Source of the DNA: Acidovorax benzenivorans
Lineage (GTDB): Bacteria; Pseudomonadota; Gammaproteobacteria; Burkholderiales; Burkholderiaceae_C
Assembly (NCBI RefSeq): GCF_028680575.1
Contig: NZ_JAPCKI010000006.1
Coordinates: 186,001-250,000, forward strand
Reading direction: 5' to 3'
Length of the DNA: 64,000 nucleotides
Shown here one piece after another: positions 19,334-27,580 of the stretch (its first letter is position 1; each line of letters starts with the position of its first letter). The notes under the pieces are model-generated. The model made no database searches. It was not told the origin of the DNA and saw nothing but the letters and a program-made list of their open reading frames with translations. A program made the position numbers and the translations under genes.

Positions 19334-20344
19334 CTAGGCCTGCTTGTCGCGCGCAAACACGGCGTCAAATGCGCCAGCGGCGGGCTTGAAGTCGAGCCGC
19401 TTGCAGAACGCCGCGCTCTCGGTGGCGCCGTGCACGCGGTCCATGCGGCTGTCTTCCCACTCCACCGAGAGCGGGCCCTGGTAGCCGATGTCGTTGAGCG
19501 CGACGATGATGGATTCGAAATCGATCATCCCGCGCCCCACGCTGCGAAAGTCCCAGTTACGCCGCGCATCGCCAAAGCTGGTGTGCCCGCCAAACACGCC
19601 CACCGTGCCGTCGCCCTTGCCCCACCACACGTCCTTCATGTGGGCGTTGTAGATGCGGTCGGCAAACTGGCGGATGAACTTGATGTAGTCCACGCCTTGG
19701 TAAGCCAGGTGGCTGGGGTCGTAGTTGAAGCCGAAGCGCTTGTTGCCGCCCACCGCAGCAATTGCGCGCTCGGCCGAGGCGATGTCGAACGCGATCTCGG
19801 TGGGGTGCACTTCGAGCGCAAAGTTGATGTCGTGCTGTTCGAACACATCCAGGATAGGGCCGAAGCGCTTCGCAAAATCGGCAAAGCCTTTGTCCCAGTA
19901 CGCCTGCGTGGTGGGCGGAAAGGCATAGATCGAATGCCACACCGACGAGCCGGTGAAGCCCGTCACCGTCTTCACGCCAAACTTCGCCGCAGCGCGCGCT
20001 GTGTCCGCCAGCTCGGCCGCCGCACGCTGGCGCACGCCTTCGGGCTCGCCATCACCCCACACATGGGGCGGCAGGATGGACTGGTGGCGCTCATCGATCA
20101 GGTCGCACACAGCCTGGCCCACCAGGTGGTTGCCGATGGCAAAACACTGCAGGCCGTGCTGGGCCAGCAGCGCATGTTTGTTTTTGACGTACTGGGGCGA
20201 CGACAGCGCCTCCTGCACGTTGAAATGGTCGCCCCAGCAGGCCAGCTCCAGGCCGTCGTAGCCCATGCTTTTGGCCAGCGGCGCGAGTTGCGCCAAAGGC
20301 AGGTCGGCCCACTGGCCGGTGAAGAGGGTGACGGGTCTTGGCAT
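19334..20344 (-). CDS. Sugar phosphate isomerase/epimerase (xylose isomerase-like TIM barrel)
   Basis: The product has 336 residues from the ATG at 20344 ([19 protein letters not shown]). It is an AP-endonuclease-2/IolE-type TIM barrel. Metal-ligand segments are FALEVHPTE (Glu, about residue 180), FGFNYDPSH (Asp and His, about 215) and LSVEWEDSR (Glu, near 296). Family members isomerise, epimerise or dehydrate sugars and inositols. It lies between the binding-protein gene of an ABC importer and a Gfo/Idh/MocA dehydrogenase, a pairing common in catabolic clusters. A 193-base gap with a strong perfect hairpin separates it from the binding-protein gene. Confidence 0.9.
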   Translation of the reverse strand: MPRPVTLFTGQWADLPLAQLAPLAKSMGYDGLELACWGDHFNVQEALSSPQYVKNKHALLAQHGLQCFAIGNHLVGQAVCDLIDERHQSILPPHVWGDGEPEGVRQRAAAELADTARAAAKFGVKTVTGFTGSSVWHSIYAFPPTTQAYWDKGFADFAKRFGPILDVFEQHDINFALEVHPTEIAFDIASAERAIAAVGGNKRFGFNYDPSHLAYQGVDYIKFIRQFADRIYNAHMKDVWWGKGDGTVGVFGGHTSFGDARRNWDFRSVGRGMIDFESIIVALNDIGYQGPLSVEWEDSRMDRVHGATESAAFCKRLDFKPAAGAFDAVFARDKQA

Positions 20345-20468
20345 GGGGACTCCAGGGCGATTGGCAGTTAGGGCTAAGGTGATCGTTCTCATGTGGCCTA
20401 GGCCAGGACCGCCGCGCAAGGGCCGCCAAGCTGCAATGCGGCGCTCCACTTGCGTGCGCTGGCGGTGT

Positions 20469-20505
20469 CCCCCTTCCCGAACTACGCAGTAGTTCGGGAA
20501 GGGGG
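20469..20505. repeat. Perfect 17-bp inverted repeat between binding-protein and isomerase genes
   Basis: CCCCCTTCCCGAACTAC (20469-20485) is inverted exactly at 20489-20505 with a 3-base loop. No T tract follows on either strand. A transcript would carry a very stable stem-loop just behind the binding-protein gene. The flanking GCGCGAAGCGGCTCAGGGGG tail resembles intergenic sequence common in this family of bacteria (recalled, not checked). Confidence 0.85.
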
Positions 20506-20537
20506 CAGGCGCGAAGCGGCTCAGGGGGTTGTCCGAA

Positions 20538-21518
20538 TCAAAACGGCGAGTCGGGGAAGTAGAAATCCTTCGCCGTTTCCTTGGTGATCAGCACCGACGG
20601 AATGATGGTGTTGGCGGGCAGCTTCTCGCCCTTGATGCGCGCCTCAGCCGTGAGCTTGATCGAGTCGTAGATGAACTTGGGGCTGTACGACACGTTGGCC
20701 TGGATGAGCGGGTTGCTGCCGTCCATCAGCGTCTTGATCATGCCCTTGGCCCCCGCGCCGCCGAACACCAGCTTGATGTCCTTGCGCTTGGCCTGCTCGA
20801 TGGCCTTGAGCACGCCCACGGCCATGTCGTCGTCGGCCGCCCACACCGCGTCGATCTGCGGAAAGCGCGTCAGGTAGTCCTGCATCACCTTGAAGGCATC
20901 GTCACGGTTCCAGTTGGCGTACTTGGCGTCCAGCAGCTTGATGCCGGGGTGGTTCTTCAGCACGCTGTTGAACGCGTCCATGCGCTCGTTGTCCAGCGTG
21001 GTGGCAATGCCGCGCATGGCCACCACGTTGCCCTTGCCGCCCAGCGCCTTGGCGATGTACTCGGCCGGAATCTTGCCGAAGGCCGTGTTGTCACCCGCCA
21101 CATACGCGTCCTGCGCGCTGGTGTCGGTCAGACCCCGGTCCACCACCGTCACGTACACGCCCTTGGCCTTGACCTGGGCCACGGGCTTGGTCAGCGCGGC
21201 GGATTCGAACGGGAAGATGACGAGCGCGTTGATCTTGTTCACCGTGACCAGGTCCTGCAGCTGATTGGCCTGCTCAGGCGCGCCGCCTGCCGTCTTGACG
21301 ATGACCTGCAGGCCCGGGTGGGCCTTTTCCAGGTCCTTCTTGGCCTGGTTGGCCCAGTACACGATGCCGCCGGTGAAGCCGTGCGTGGCCGACGGAATGG
21401 CCACGCCCACCACCGTCTTGTTGGCCTGCGCCATGGCAGGGGCGGCCAATGCGAAGGCGGCGGCGCCCACGGCCGAGAGGGCCAGGCGGCGGGTGAAAGA
21501 AGAAAGTTGGCTGTTCAT
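20538..21518 (-). CDS. Sugar ABC transporter, periplasmic substrate-binding protein
   Basis: The product has 326 residues from the ATG at 21518, preceded by AGGAGA. A signal peptide is clear ([18 protein letters not shown], cleavage after PAMA). The mature part has the type I periplasmic fold of ribose/galactose-binding proteins ([46 protein letters not shown]). It would deliver a monosaccharide to the permease and ATPase encoded upstream. The gene follows the permease after about 190 bases, and a strong hairpin follows the gene, which may stabilise its message. Confidence 0.94.
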   Translation of the reverse strand: MNSQLSSFTRRLALSAVGAAAFALAAPAMAQANKTVVGVAIPSATHGFTGGIVYWANQAKKDLEKAHPGLQVIVKTAGGAPEQANQLQDLVTVNKINALVIFPFESAALTKPVAQVKAKGVYVTVVDRGLTDTSAQDAYVAGDNTAFGKIPAEYIAKALGGKGNVVAMRGIATTLDNERMDAFNSVLKNHPGIKLLDAKYANWNRDDAFKVMQDYLTRFPQIDAVWAADDDMAVGVLKAIEQAKRKDIKLVFGGAGAKGMIKTLMDGSNPLIQANVSYSPKFIYDSIKLTAEARIKGEKLPANTIIPSVLITKETAKDFYFPDSPF

Positions 21519-21711
21519 GCGTTGTCTCCTGTTGCTTTGGAATATGGCCATGGAAGCTGGCCGGCTGGGGAACACCTCGAAAAACAAATGCACGCAAAGA
21601 GTGGCTGGAAAACTCAGCGAAGCGGTCCTGGCTAGGCGCTGTGTCGCAGACAGTGCGAGTAGCACGGCAAGACACAGCAACAACGCCAGGAGAGTTGTTC
21701 CGGCCACTCCA

Positions 21712-22767
21712 TCACCGCTTGCCGCGCTGCATGAAGGCCACGGCAATGATCACGAAGCCCTGCACGGCAGCATTCAGGTACACGCTGATGATGCTGGTGA
21801 GGTTGAGGATGTTGCTGATGACCGAGAGCAGTATGGCGCCCACCACCGTGCCGGTGATGCTGCCCGCCCCGCCCTTCAACACCGTGCCGCCCACGATCAC
21901 CGCAGCGATCGCCTCCAGCTCCCACAAAAGCCCCGTGGTGGGCGATGCAGAACCCAGGCGCGGCACGTACAGCAGCGTGGCGATGCCCACGCAAACGCCG
22001 AGCAGCATGTACGTCAGGATCTTGATCTTGTGCACGTCCACCGCCGCGTACTGCGCCACCTGCTCGTTGGAGCCGATGGCCTGCACATAGCGGCCATAGG
22101 CCGTGCGGTTCAGGATCACGCCGCCGATGACAGCCACCAGCAGAAAGATCCACACGGGGATGGGCACGCCCAGCAGGTTGGCGTAGTACACGGGGCTGTA
22201 GATGTCCGAAAGATCGTTCTCCAGCGTGATCGCGCCGCCGTTCGAGAAGTACGTGAGGTACGCACGGAAGATGCCCAGCGTGCCCAGCGTCACGATGAAG
22301 GGCTCGATGCGCCCCTTGGTGATGAGCAGGCCGTGCACCAGCCCGAACACCGCGCCCAGCACCACGGCTAGCAGCATGCCCACCACCACGGCCGCCAGGG
22401 GCGAGCCCAGCACGGGCGCCATGGCGTTCATGAACAGGATGACCGAGCCTGCGATCAGCGCCGCCATCGATCCCACAGACAGGTCGATGCCGCCCGAGAT
22501 GATCACAAAGCACATGCCCACCGCGATGATGCCGATGAAGGCCGTGCGCGTGAGCACGTTCATCACGTTGTCGTAAGTAGCAAAGTTGCTGTTGAGCAGC
22601 GTGCCCGCAATGCACAGCAGCACCAGGCCGATGACCGGGCCCAGCCCGTGCAGCTTGCCCCACCAGGCCGTGGCGCCGCCGTGGCGGCCTGCACCGGGTA
22701 CCACAGATGGTGCGGGTGCTGCGGCAACCGCTGCGGTGGTAGCGTTTTCAGCGGGTACCTGTGGCAT
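21712..22767 (-). CDS. Sugar ABC transporter permease (RbsC-like)
   Basis: The product has 351 residues with about eight to ten membrane helices and an N-terminal Ala-rich cytoplasmic tail (1-35). Family motifs include [15 protein letters not shown] (about 100-115) and [20 protein letters not shown] near 290-310, typical of the ribose/xylose permease family. It forms the inner-membrane channel. Its start overlaps the ATPase gene by 20 bases, so translation is coupled. Confidence 0.94.
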   Translation of the reverse strand: MPQVPAENATTAAVAAAPAPSVVPGAGRHGGATAWWGKLHGLGPVIGLVLLCIAGTLLNSNFATYDNVMNVLTRTAFIGIIAVGMCFVIISGGIDLSVGSMAALIAGSVILFMNAMAPVLGSPLAAVVVGMLLAVVLGAVFGLVHGLLITKGRIEPFIVTLGTLGIFRAYLTYFSNGGAITLENDLSDIYSPVYYANLLGVPIPVWIFLLVAVIGGVILNRTAYGRYVQAIGSNEQVAQYAAVDVHKIKILTYMLLGVCVGIATLLYVPRLGSASPTTGLLWELEAIAAVIVGGTVLKGGAGSITGTVVGAILLSVISNILNLTSIISVYLNAAVQGFVIIAVAFMQRGKR

Positions 22768-24238
22768 GGGTGATCAACTCCTCTTCGGTCAAATTAGGCT
22801 CTTGGAGCGTGGTCAGCAGCCGCCCGGCGCGCATCACCGCCACGCGGTGGCACAGGCCGATCAGCTCCATCAGTTCGGACGAAATCACCACAACAGCAAG
22901 CCCCTGCTCTGCCAAGCGCTGCACCAGGTGATAAATCTCGCGCTTGGCGCCCACGTCCACGCCGCGCGTGGGCTCGTCGAGCACCACCACGCTCGGGCCG
23001 GGGTGCAGCACCTTGGCCAGCGCCAGCTTCTGCTGGTTGCCGCCCGACAGCGACGACGCGCGCACCTCCAGCGAGCCGGTGCGGATGCCGAACTCCTGCA
23101 CCGCATCGCGCAGCGCGGCCTGCTCGGCCGCCGGGTCGAGCCAGGGCTTGGCATAGCGCTCCAGCGCCATCAGCGTCAGGTTGGGGCGCAGGCTGAAATG
23201 CACGTGCAGGCCCTTGCCCTTGCGGTCTTCGCTCAGATACGTGAGACCGTGCCGGGCCGCATCGCGCGGGCTCTTGAGCTGCACCTGCTTGCCCGCCAGC
23301 TCCACCGTGCCGGCCGAGCGCGGGCGCAGGCCCAACAGGCCCTCGAACAGCTCCGTGCGCCCCGCGCCCACCAGCCCTGCAAAGCCCAGAATCTCGCCGC
23401 GCCGCACCTCAAAGTCCACGCCCTCGGCCCACCCCGGCACCGTGAGGCCGCGCACCTGGATGGCCGGTGCGCCATCCTGCGGCGCCGGCAGCTTGGGCGG
23501 GAACAAATCAGCCAGCTCGCGGCCCACCATCAGGTTGGCCATCTGCCGCCGCGTCACGCTGGCCGTGGGCTCACGCGCCACCAGCAGGCCGTCGCGCATC
23601 ACCACCACCTCGTCGGTGGTGCGCTCCACTTCGTCGAGCTTGTGCGATATGTAGATGATGGTCACGCCCGCCGCCTTGAGCCCGGCCATCAGCGCAAACA
23701 GGCGCTCCGTCTCGCCGGGGGTCAGCGTGGCGGTGGGCTCGTCCATGATGAGCAGGCGCGCATTGCGGGCCAGCGCGCGGGCAATCTCCACCAGCTGCTT
23801 TTCAGCCACGATGAGCTTGCGCACCCGCGTGTCGGGGTCCAGCGGCAAGCCCACTTTGGCAAGCGCCTCGCGCGTCTTCTCGCGCATCGCCTTGTCGTCC
23901 AGGAAGGGGCCGCGCTTGATCTCGTGGCCCAAGAAGATGTTCTGCGCAATCGTCAGGTCGTCCGCCAGGTTGAACTCCTGGTGGATCAGCACAATGCCCT
24001 GCGCCTCGGCCGCCCGCGATCCGCCGCCGGGTGCACGCACCGCGCCGTCCACCACCACCTCTCCGGTGGTCGGGCTCTCGTACCCCGCCAGGATCTTCAT
24101 CAGCGTGGACTTGCCCGCGCCGTTCTCGCCCAGCAGGCCATAGACGCGGCCCGGCTGCAGCGCAAAGCCCACCCCGTGCAGCACGCGCACCGGGCCAAAC
24201 TCCTTGGTGATATTGCGGAACTCGACGGCTACGCTCAT
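22748..24238 (-). CDS. Sugar ABC transporter ATP-binding protein (RbsA-like, two ABC domains)
   Basis: The product has 496 residues with tandem ABC cassettes. The first has Walker [14 protein letters not shown] (about 34-46) and Walker [12 protein letters not shown]. The second has the degenerate nucleotide loop [13 protein letters not shown] (about 285), signature LSGGNQQKL and Walker [12 protein letters not shown], as usual in RbsA/MglA/XylG. It energises sugar import through the adjacent permease. The gene starts 4 bases inside the ROK gene stop (ATGA overlap). Confidence 0.95.
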   Translation of the reverse strand: MSVAVEFRNITKEFGPVRVLHGVGFALQPGRVYGLLGENGAGKSTLMKILAGYESPTTGEVVVDGAVRAPGGGSRAAEAQGIVLIHQEFNLADDLTIAQNIFLGHEIKRGPFLDDKAMREKTREALAKVGLPLDPDTRVRKLIVAEKQLVEIARALARNARLLIMDEPTATLTPGETERLFALMAGLKAAGVTIIYISHKLDEVERTTDEVVVMRDGLLVAREPTASVTRRQMANLMVGRELADLFPPKLPAPQDGAPAIQVRGLTVPGWAEGVDFEVRRGEILGFAGLVGAGRTELFEGLLGLRPRSAGTVELAGKQVQLKSPRDAARHGLTYLSEDRKGKGLHVHFSLRPNLTLMALERYAKPWLDPAAEQAALRDAVQEFGIRTGSLEVRASSLSGGNQQKLALAKVLHPGPSVVVLDEPTRGVDVGAKREIYHLVQRLAEQGLAVVVISSELMELIGLCHRVAVMRAGRLLTTLQEPNLTEEELITHATGTR

Positions 24239-25473
24239 CGCGCTGCCCCCACACCAACGCCCGCACCCGTCACCGAGCCCGCGCGTGACAGGCTCTCTTG
24301 CATCGCCAGCACGCCCGCGCCCACCACACCGGCATCGTCGGCCAGCGGCGCGTATTGAATCTCCAGATGCCGCGTAGAAAGCGCCAGCGAACGGTGGTAC
24401 ACGCTCTGCCGCACCGACGCGAGGAACAGCGGCCCCATGTCCGTCACCCGTCCCGCAATGAACACATGCGACGGGTTGAAGAAGTTGACGATGGACGCCA
24501 GCATCTGCCCCACCAAGCTGCCCGCGCGCTGGATGATGGCGTTGGCAGCCACATCGCCCGTGCGGCTGGCCTGGGCCACGTCTTCAATCGTCAGCGTGCC
24601 CGTGCTTTGCAGCCGCTCGGCCAGCAGCGCGCTTTCGCCACGCTGCGCGGCCTCGATAGCCATGCGCGCCATGGCGGGCGCTGCCGCCATCGCCTCCACA
24701 CAGCCCTGGTTGCCGCAGTGGCAGCGCGGGCCGTGCTGGTCCACGCAGATGTGGCCCACATCGCCCGCCGAGCCATTGGCGCCCCGGTACACCTGCCCGT
24801 GGCACACGATGCCGCAGCCAATGCCCGTGCCCACTTTGATCACCAGGAAGTTGGGCAGATTGCGCTGCAGCCGGTACATCTCGCCCAGCGCCATCAGGTT
24901 CACGTCGTTGTCCACAAACACCGGCGCGGCAAACGCCTCGCGCAGGTAGTCGCGGATGGAAAAGCCGTCCCAGTCGGGCATCAGCGGCGGGTTGACGAGC
25001 TGCCCGCTTTCAAAATCCACCGGCCCCGGCACGCCCATGCCAATGGCAATCACCTGATTTGCAGCGAGCCCGCAGCGCGCCAGCAGCTCGCGCATCAGCC
25101 CCCGCACCCGCGCCAGGATCACGCCCGGCCCCTGGCGCACATCAATGGGCTCGCGGTGCCGCACCAGCACCGTCATGTCGGGGCGCATCACTGCGACCTG
25201 CATGCTGGTCGCGCCCAGGTCGGCGCCAATCACCACGCCCAGGGTTTCGCTCAAACGCAGGGTTTCGGCACGCCGGCCGCCAGAGGACTCTTGCAGGCCC
25301 ACCTCGTCGAGCAGGCCTTCATCGAGCAACGCCGCCACCATGGCGTTGGCCTTGCTCTTGGAATAGGCCAAGCGCTGCGCGAGTGCATTGCGCGACGCGC
25401 CTGCGGACCAGAAGATGGTCTGCAAGACGCCCAGGTCTTCGGCGCCGCAGTGACTCCAGCGGGTGGATGGCAA
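24235..25473 (-). CDS. ROK-family transcriptional regulator
   Basis: The product has 412 residues. An N-terminal winged helix (about 10-75, ASRNALAQRLAYSKSKANAMV) precedes the ROK domain. The phosphate loop GADLGATSMQVAV lies near residue 85, and the zinc motif CHCGNQGCVEAMA (C-x-C-G-x2-G-C-x-E) near 255. Proteins of this NagC/XylR/Mlc type repress sugar genes and lose DNA binding when sugar is bound. As first gene of the operon it probably controls its own transcription with the transporter. Direct repeats just upstream of its promoter are a candidate operator. Confidence 0.93.
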   Translation of the reverse strand: MPSTRWSHCGAEDLGVLQTIFWSAGASRNALAQRLAYSKSKANAMVAALLDEGLLDEVGLQESSGGRRAETLRLSETLGVVIGADLGATSMQVAVMRPDMTVLVRHREPIDVRQGPGVILARVRGLMRELLARCGLAANQVIAIGMGVPGPVDFESGQLVNPPLMPDWDGFSIRDYLREAFAAPVFVDNDVNLMALGEMYRLQRNLPNFLVIKVGTGIGCGIVCHGQVYRGANGSAGDVGHICVDQHGPRCHCGNQGCVEAMAAAPAMARMAIEAAQRGESALLAERLQSTGTLTIEDVAQASRTGDVAANAIIQRAGSLVGQMLASIVNFFNPSHVFIAGRVTDMGPLFLASVRQSVYHRSLALSTRHLEIQYAPLADDAGVVGAGVLAMQESLSRAGSVTGAGVGVGAAR

Positions 25474-25531
25474 GGCTTGTCTCCTGTCATGTTTTTGTGC
25501 AGCACCTCATGGTGGTGGGTGCTTGACAGGG

Positions 25532-25560
25532 ATGCTATGCGGTCTACTTTGGCCGGGCAA
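25532..25560 (-). promoter_or_regulatory. Candidate promoter of the sugar ABC operon
   Basis: On the minus strand TTGCCC (25555-25560) and TAGCAT (25532-25537) are 17 bases apart. Transcription would begin near 25525, about 50 bases before the ROK gene start. The boxes are moderate matches only. Confidence 0.45.
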
Positions 25561-25571
25561 GACTGAACTTT

Positions 25572-25590
25572 GACCTAATTTGGACCTAAT
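25572..25590. promoter_or_regulatory. Tandem GACCTAAT repeats, candidate ROK operator
   Basis: GACCTAAT occurs at 25572-25579 and 25583-25590, 11 bases apart (one helical turn), directly upstream of the candidate -35 box. A regulator bound here would sit next to RNA polymerase. Assignment to the ROK protein is inference. Confidence 0.45.
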
Positions 25591-25599
25591 GAACGATTT

Positions 25600-26160
25600 G
25601 CGTTGAATCGCCCCAGGTTCCCCAGACACTTTTGAGCCGTTGGGAATGGGGTCTTTTTGAACGCTACCGATGAGGTATCTCCAGCATTGCTGTAGCGTCG
25701 CCGAGGGTTGTAAAACATCCCGATGTCATGAAAGTAATCGACTCTGCTTGATCGCAGTTTGGGTCGGTCTGGCGACGAATTCGCTCTCGCTTGAGAAGTC
25801 GGACGAAGCTCTCGGCCACGGTGTTGTCAAGGCAATTGCCCCGACGGCTCATGCTGGAGACTCGGTTGTGATCGCTCAGAGGGCCCTGCCATGCATGCGC
25901 ACTGAACTGACGGCCTTGTTCGGAGTGGGTGATGACAGCGCTTTTGGGTTGCCGACGCCTCAGCACCATCATCAGCGCGTTGAGCATCCATTCAGTGTCG
26001 ATACGGTGCCTCATGGACCAGCCGACCGTCTGCCGGAACAACAGGTCGATGACGGACCCGCAGGACCAACCAGCCCTCATGGGGGCTGACGGAGGTGATG
26101 CCGACTACCCAGGACTGACTGGGCTCGCGGGCATTGAATCTACGCTGCCTGGTGCCCCGC
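25600..26160 (-). pseudogene. IS3-family transposase (OrfB) remnant, several frameshifts
   Basis: Three consecutive minus-strand frames encode successive parts of an IS3-type integrase. RRFNAREPSQSWVVGITSV (about 26150-26070) comes first. Then come VIDLLFRQTVGWSM, AVITHSEQGRQFSA, SMSRRGNCLDNTVAESFVR and LLKRERIRRQ (about 26060-25755). The last part is VDYFHDIGMFYNPRRRYSN (about 25745-25690). The order matches the DDE core with the second Asp in HSEQG (normally HSDQG, so altered) and the Glu in AESF. At least two frameshifts separate the parts and the N-terminal third is gone. No inverted ends or OrfA could be recognised. The element is dead; its left end is approximate. Confidence 0.85.
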
Positions 26161-26664
26161 GCGCTGGCGCACCGGGCCGCTGCGTGACTCCACCGCCGCT
26201 TGCACCTCCTTGCGCAGGCCCAGGGCAAAGGCCCACTCAGCCACCACAAACAGCGGGCCCACGATCAGGCCCACCAGGTCGTCCACAAACGCAGGCTTAC
26301 GGCCTTCGTAGTAGTGGCCCACAAACTGGATCACCCACCCCACGGCAAACAGACCGATGCCCGTGGCCAGCCACACCGCCAGGCTTTGTACCGCCACCCA
26401 CTGCCCGCCCATCAGCATGGCTGCCAGCAGGGTCGCCATGGCCAGGCCAAAACGCATGTCCAGCCGGAAGTAGAAAACGCTGGCAGCCAGCGCGCCGAAC
26501 AGTGCCGGGCTCAAAGGCAGCTGGCCCACCGCCCAGGTCGGGCGCGACAGCAGGATGACGACGGCGAACATGATCATGGGCACACCCACAAAATGGGTGT
26601 GGATGTTGCGCGGGTCGCGGTGGTAGTCGGCGTATTGAGAGAGGTGGTCGATCAGGGTTTTCAT
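26140..26664 (-). CDS. Mpo1-like (DUF962/YGL010w) membrane protein
   Basis: The product has 174 residues from the ATG at 26664 (MKTLIDHLSQYADYHRDPRN), preceded by GGAGA. The family N-terminus YHRDPRNIHTHFVGVPMI and the later VGHYYEGRKPAFVDDLVGLIVGP carry the conserved histidines that bind iron in yeast Mpo1, a 2-hydroxy fatty acid dioxygenase. Four hydrophobic helices are evident. Bacterial members have no settled function. The last 10-15 residues run up to the IS remnant and may be altered by it. It is divergent from a Crp/Fnr-type regulator gene. Confidence 0.88.
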   Translation of the reverse strand: MKTLIDHLSQYADYHRDPRNIHTHFVGVPMIMFAVVILLSRPTWAVGQLPLSPALFGALAASVFYFRLDMRFGLAMATLLAAMLMGGQWVAVQSLAVWLATGIGLFAVGWVIQFVGHYYEGRKPAFVDDLVGLIVGPLFVVAEWAFALGLRKEVQAAVESRSGPVRQRAGHQAA

Positions 26665-26725
26665 GGGTGTCTCCAGCATTTGTTTTGCGCAGCATCAATA
26701 CTCGCTCCGGGGGCGCGCCAGCGTC

Positions 26726-26741
26726 TGTCGTGCACACGACA
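26726..26741. promoter_or_regulatory. TGTCG-N6-CGACA palindrome, candidate Crp-family site
   Basis: TGTCGTG and CACGACA flank two central bases. The spacing TGTCG-N6-CGACA is that of Crp/Fnr superfamily half-sites and close to the CooA site. It lies 40 bases before the Crp/Fnr gene and 62 bases before the divergent Mpo1-like gene. Confidence 0.5.
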
Positions 26742-26781
26742 AAAACCCAGCCACACACCTCGCCCCGTCCACTCGCATCGC

Positions 26782-27486
26782 ATGACCGACCCCGCTGCCT
26801 ACCTGCCCGTTCTCCAGTCTGGCCGCTGGTTTGCCCACCTGCCACCCGACTTTGCCCAGCCGCTGATTGCGATGGCGCAGTTGCGCCACCTGCAGGTGGG
26901 CGAGGTGCTGTTCCGGCGCGGTGATGCGCCCTGTGGCCTGTATGCGGTGGTGCGCGGCGCGGTCAGCATCTCGGGCACCGGGGGGCGGGCCGACGAGGCA
27001 CGGGCCGCGCTGCTAATCCGCCTGGAGCCGCCGCACTGGTTTGGCGAGATCTCGGTGTTCGACAACTCGGCCCGCACACACGATGCGCAAGCCACCGAGC
27101 CAACCACGCTGCTGCACGTCCCGCACGAGCGGCTGCAGCACTGGCTGCAGGCCCACCCGCAGCACTGGCATGCGCTGGCCCTGCTGCTCACCGACAAGTT
27201 GCGCTCAGCGTTTGTGGCCATGGAAGAGCTGGCGCTGCTGCCCGCACCGCAACGCCTGGCGCGGCGCCTGGTGATGATGGCCGAGGGCTACGGGCAGTGG
27301 ACGGCCGAGGGGCAGTCGCGCCGCGTGATCGGCATCTCGCAAGAGCAGTTGTCGCTGATGCTGGCGATCTCGCGGCAGACCACCAACCAGATCCTCAAGG
27401 ACCTGGAGTCACGCCACCTGGTGCGCGTGCAGCGTGGCGAGGTGGAGATTCTGAACCTGGCCGCCCTGCGAGCCGCCTGCTCCTGA
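26782..27486 (+). CDS. Crp/Fnr-family transcriptional regulator
   Basis: The product has 234 residues from the ATG at 26782. A cyclic-nucleotide-binding-like beta-roll covers about 10-125 (VGEVLFRRGDAPCGLYAVVRG, WFGEISVFDN). A Crp-type helix-turn-helix covers about 155-225 (GISQEQLSLMLAISRQTTNQILKDLE). The N-terminal cysteine cluster of Fnr is absent, so an iron-sulfur oxygen sensor is unlikely; the ligand is unknown. It is divergent from an Mpo1-like gene, and a CooA-like palindrome sits in the shared region. The aldehyde dehydrogenase gene follows on the same strand after a repeat. Confidence 0.93.
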   Translation: MTDPAAYLPVLQSGRWFAHLPPDFAQPLIAMAQLRHLQVGEVLFRRGDAPCGLYAVVRGAVSISGTGGRADEARAALLIRLEPPHWFGEISVFDNSARTHDAQATEPTTLLHVPHERLQHWLQAHPQHWHALALLLTDKLRSAFVAMEELALLPAPQRLARRLVMMAEGYGQWTAEGQSRRVIGISQEQLSLMLAISRQTTNQILKDLESRHLVRVQRGEVEILNLAALRAACS

Positions 27487-27544
27487 TTACTATCAAATCA
27501 ATAGCATTTAAGGCATGCAACACTGGCGCATAGGCCGGTTTTCA
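27486..27544. repeat. Dispersed repeat, family R2, copy 2
   Basis: Blocks ACTATCAAAT, AATAGCA, AAGGCATGC and GGCGCATAGGCCGGTTTT match the copy at 17250-17306 in order and spacing. It starts at the last base of the Crp/Fnr stop codon and could act on transcript ends. Confidence 0.65.
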
Positions 27545-27580
27545 CTTAAATACTAAGCACACATTCCATTTCCGGGCAAA

